From a virus, in the IMG/VR virus record IMGVR_UViG_3300028920_000294, positions 1-21,672 of that record: DNA of 21,672 bases; one strand, given 5' to 3'. A model generated the notes under the pieces. It did not search any database. It saw only the letters and a program-made list of their open reading frames with translations, and had not been told where the DNA came from. Below are positions 21,647-21,672 of this stretch, one piece after another (position 1 is the first letter of the stretch; each line of letters starts with the position of its first letter). The position numbers and the translations under genes were made by a program.

Positions 21647-21672
21647 ATGTTGGAAAAATTTTGCGAAAATTT
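21647..21672 (+). CDS. Probable start of the next plus-strand gene (8 codons visible)
   Basis: ATG 21647 is preceded by AGGAG (21638-21642) with a 4-nt gap, directly after the end of the right box array. The visible residues are M-L-E-K-F-C-E-N. The frame is open to the window edge. Too little is visible to say what it is. Confidence 0.5.

Overview
The window is most of the late (virion) region of a contractile-tailed, AT-rich bacteriophage or prophage, followed by an unusual non-coding control region. Every gene from 18571 down to base 1 lies on the minus strand in one tightly packed series: many junctions are 1-4 nt overlaps or gaps of about 10 nt, and most starts have AGGAGG/GAGG-type ribosome sites. 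Two lipoprotein signal peptides and a nested Rz/Rz1-type spanin pair point to a Gram-negative (two-membrane) host. TGA works as a stop, so code 11 fits. The species cannot be named from the sequence; AT-rich codons (ATA, CTA, TTA, AGA) suggest a low-GC host.

Reading in the direction of transcription: a good sigma70-like promoter (18640-18612) precedes the small terminase (18571-17729). Three unusual genes follow: a membrane protein, a lipoprotein and a beta-helix protein. Next come the large terminase, portal, scaffold, major capsid protein and a small Lys/Ala/Glu-rich head-region protein. A perfect 20-bp palindrome separates this head block from an inner/outer spanin pair. Then come the neck genes (DUF4054-like adaptor, gp10-like protein, stopper-like protein, tail terminator), the sheath (DUF3383-like), two tube-like proteins (DUF3277-like), tail-assembly chaperones joined by a -1 ribosomal frameshift, the tape measure, and a baseplate series (Dit-like, Pam3 plug-like, gp27/gpD-like hub, Gp138-like spike). 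A truncated gene runs off the left edge. Together these build the head, neck, contractile tail and central baseplate; wedge and fibre genes probably lie beyond the edge.

The right part (18572-21672) is different. About 1.66 kb without a long ORF is followed by one plus-strand gene of unknown function (186 aa, coiled-coil C-terminus) with a strong terminator, then about 0.85 kb of non-coding DNA and what looks like the start of another plus-strand gene at 21647. Both non-coding stretches are filled with a degenerate 14-bp palindrome, TTARTNNNNAYTAA, repeated about every 21 bp (two helical turns): roughly 30 copies on the left (19321-20116) and roughly 35 on the right (20856-21610). Each array also has a higher-order tandem unit: 68 bp x 3 on the left (five boxes fewer precise) and 104-105 bp x 3 (five boxes each) on the right. 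This looks like a large nucleoprotein platform (operator array, replication origin, centromere or packaging site) and is the most unusual thing in the window. Its function is inference only.
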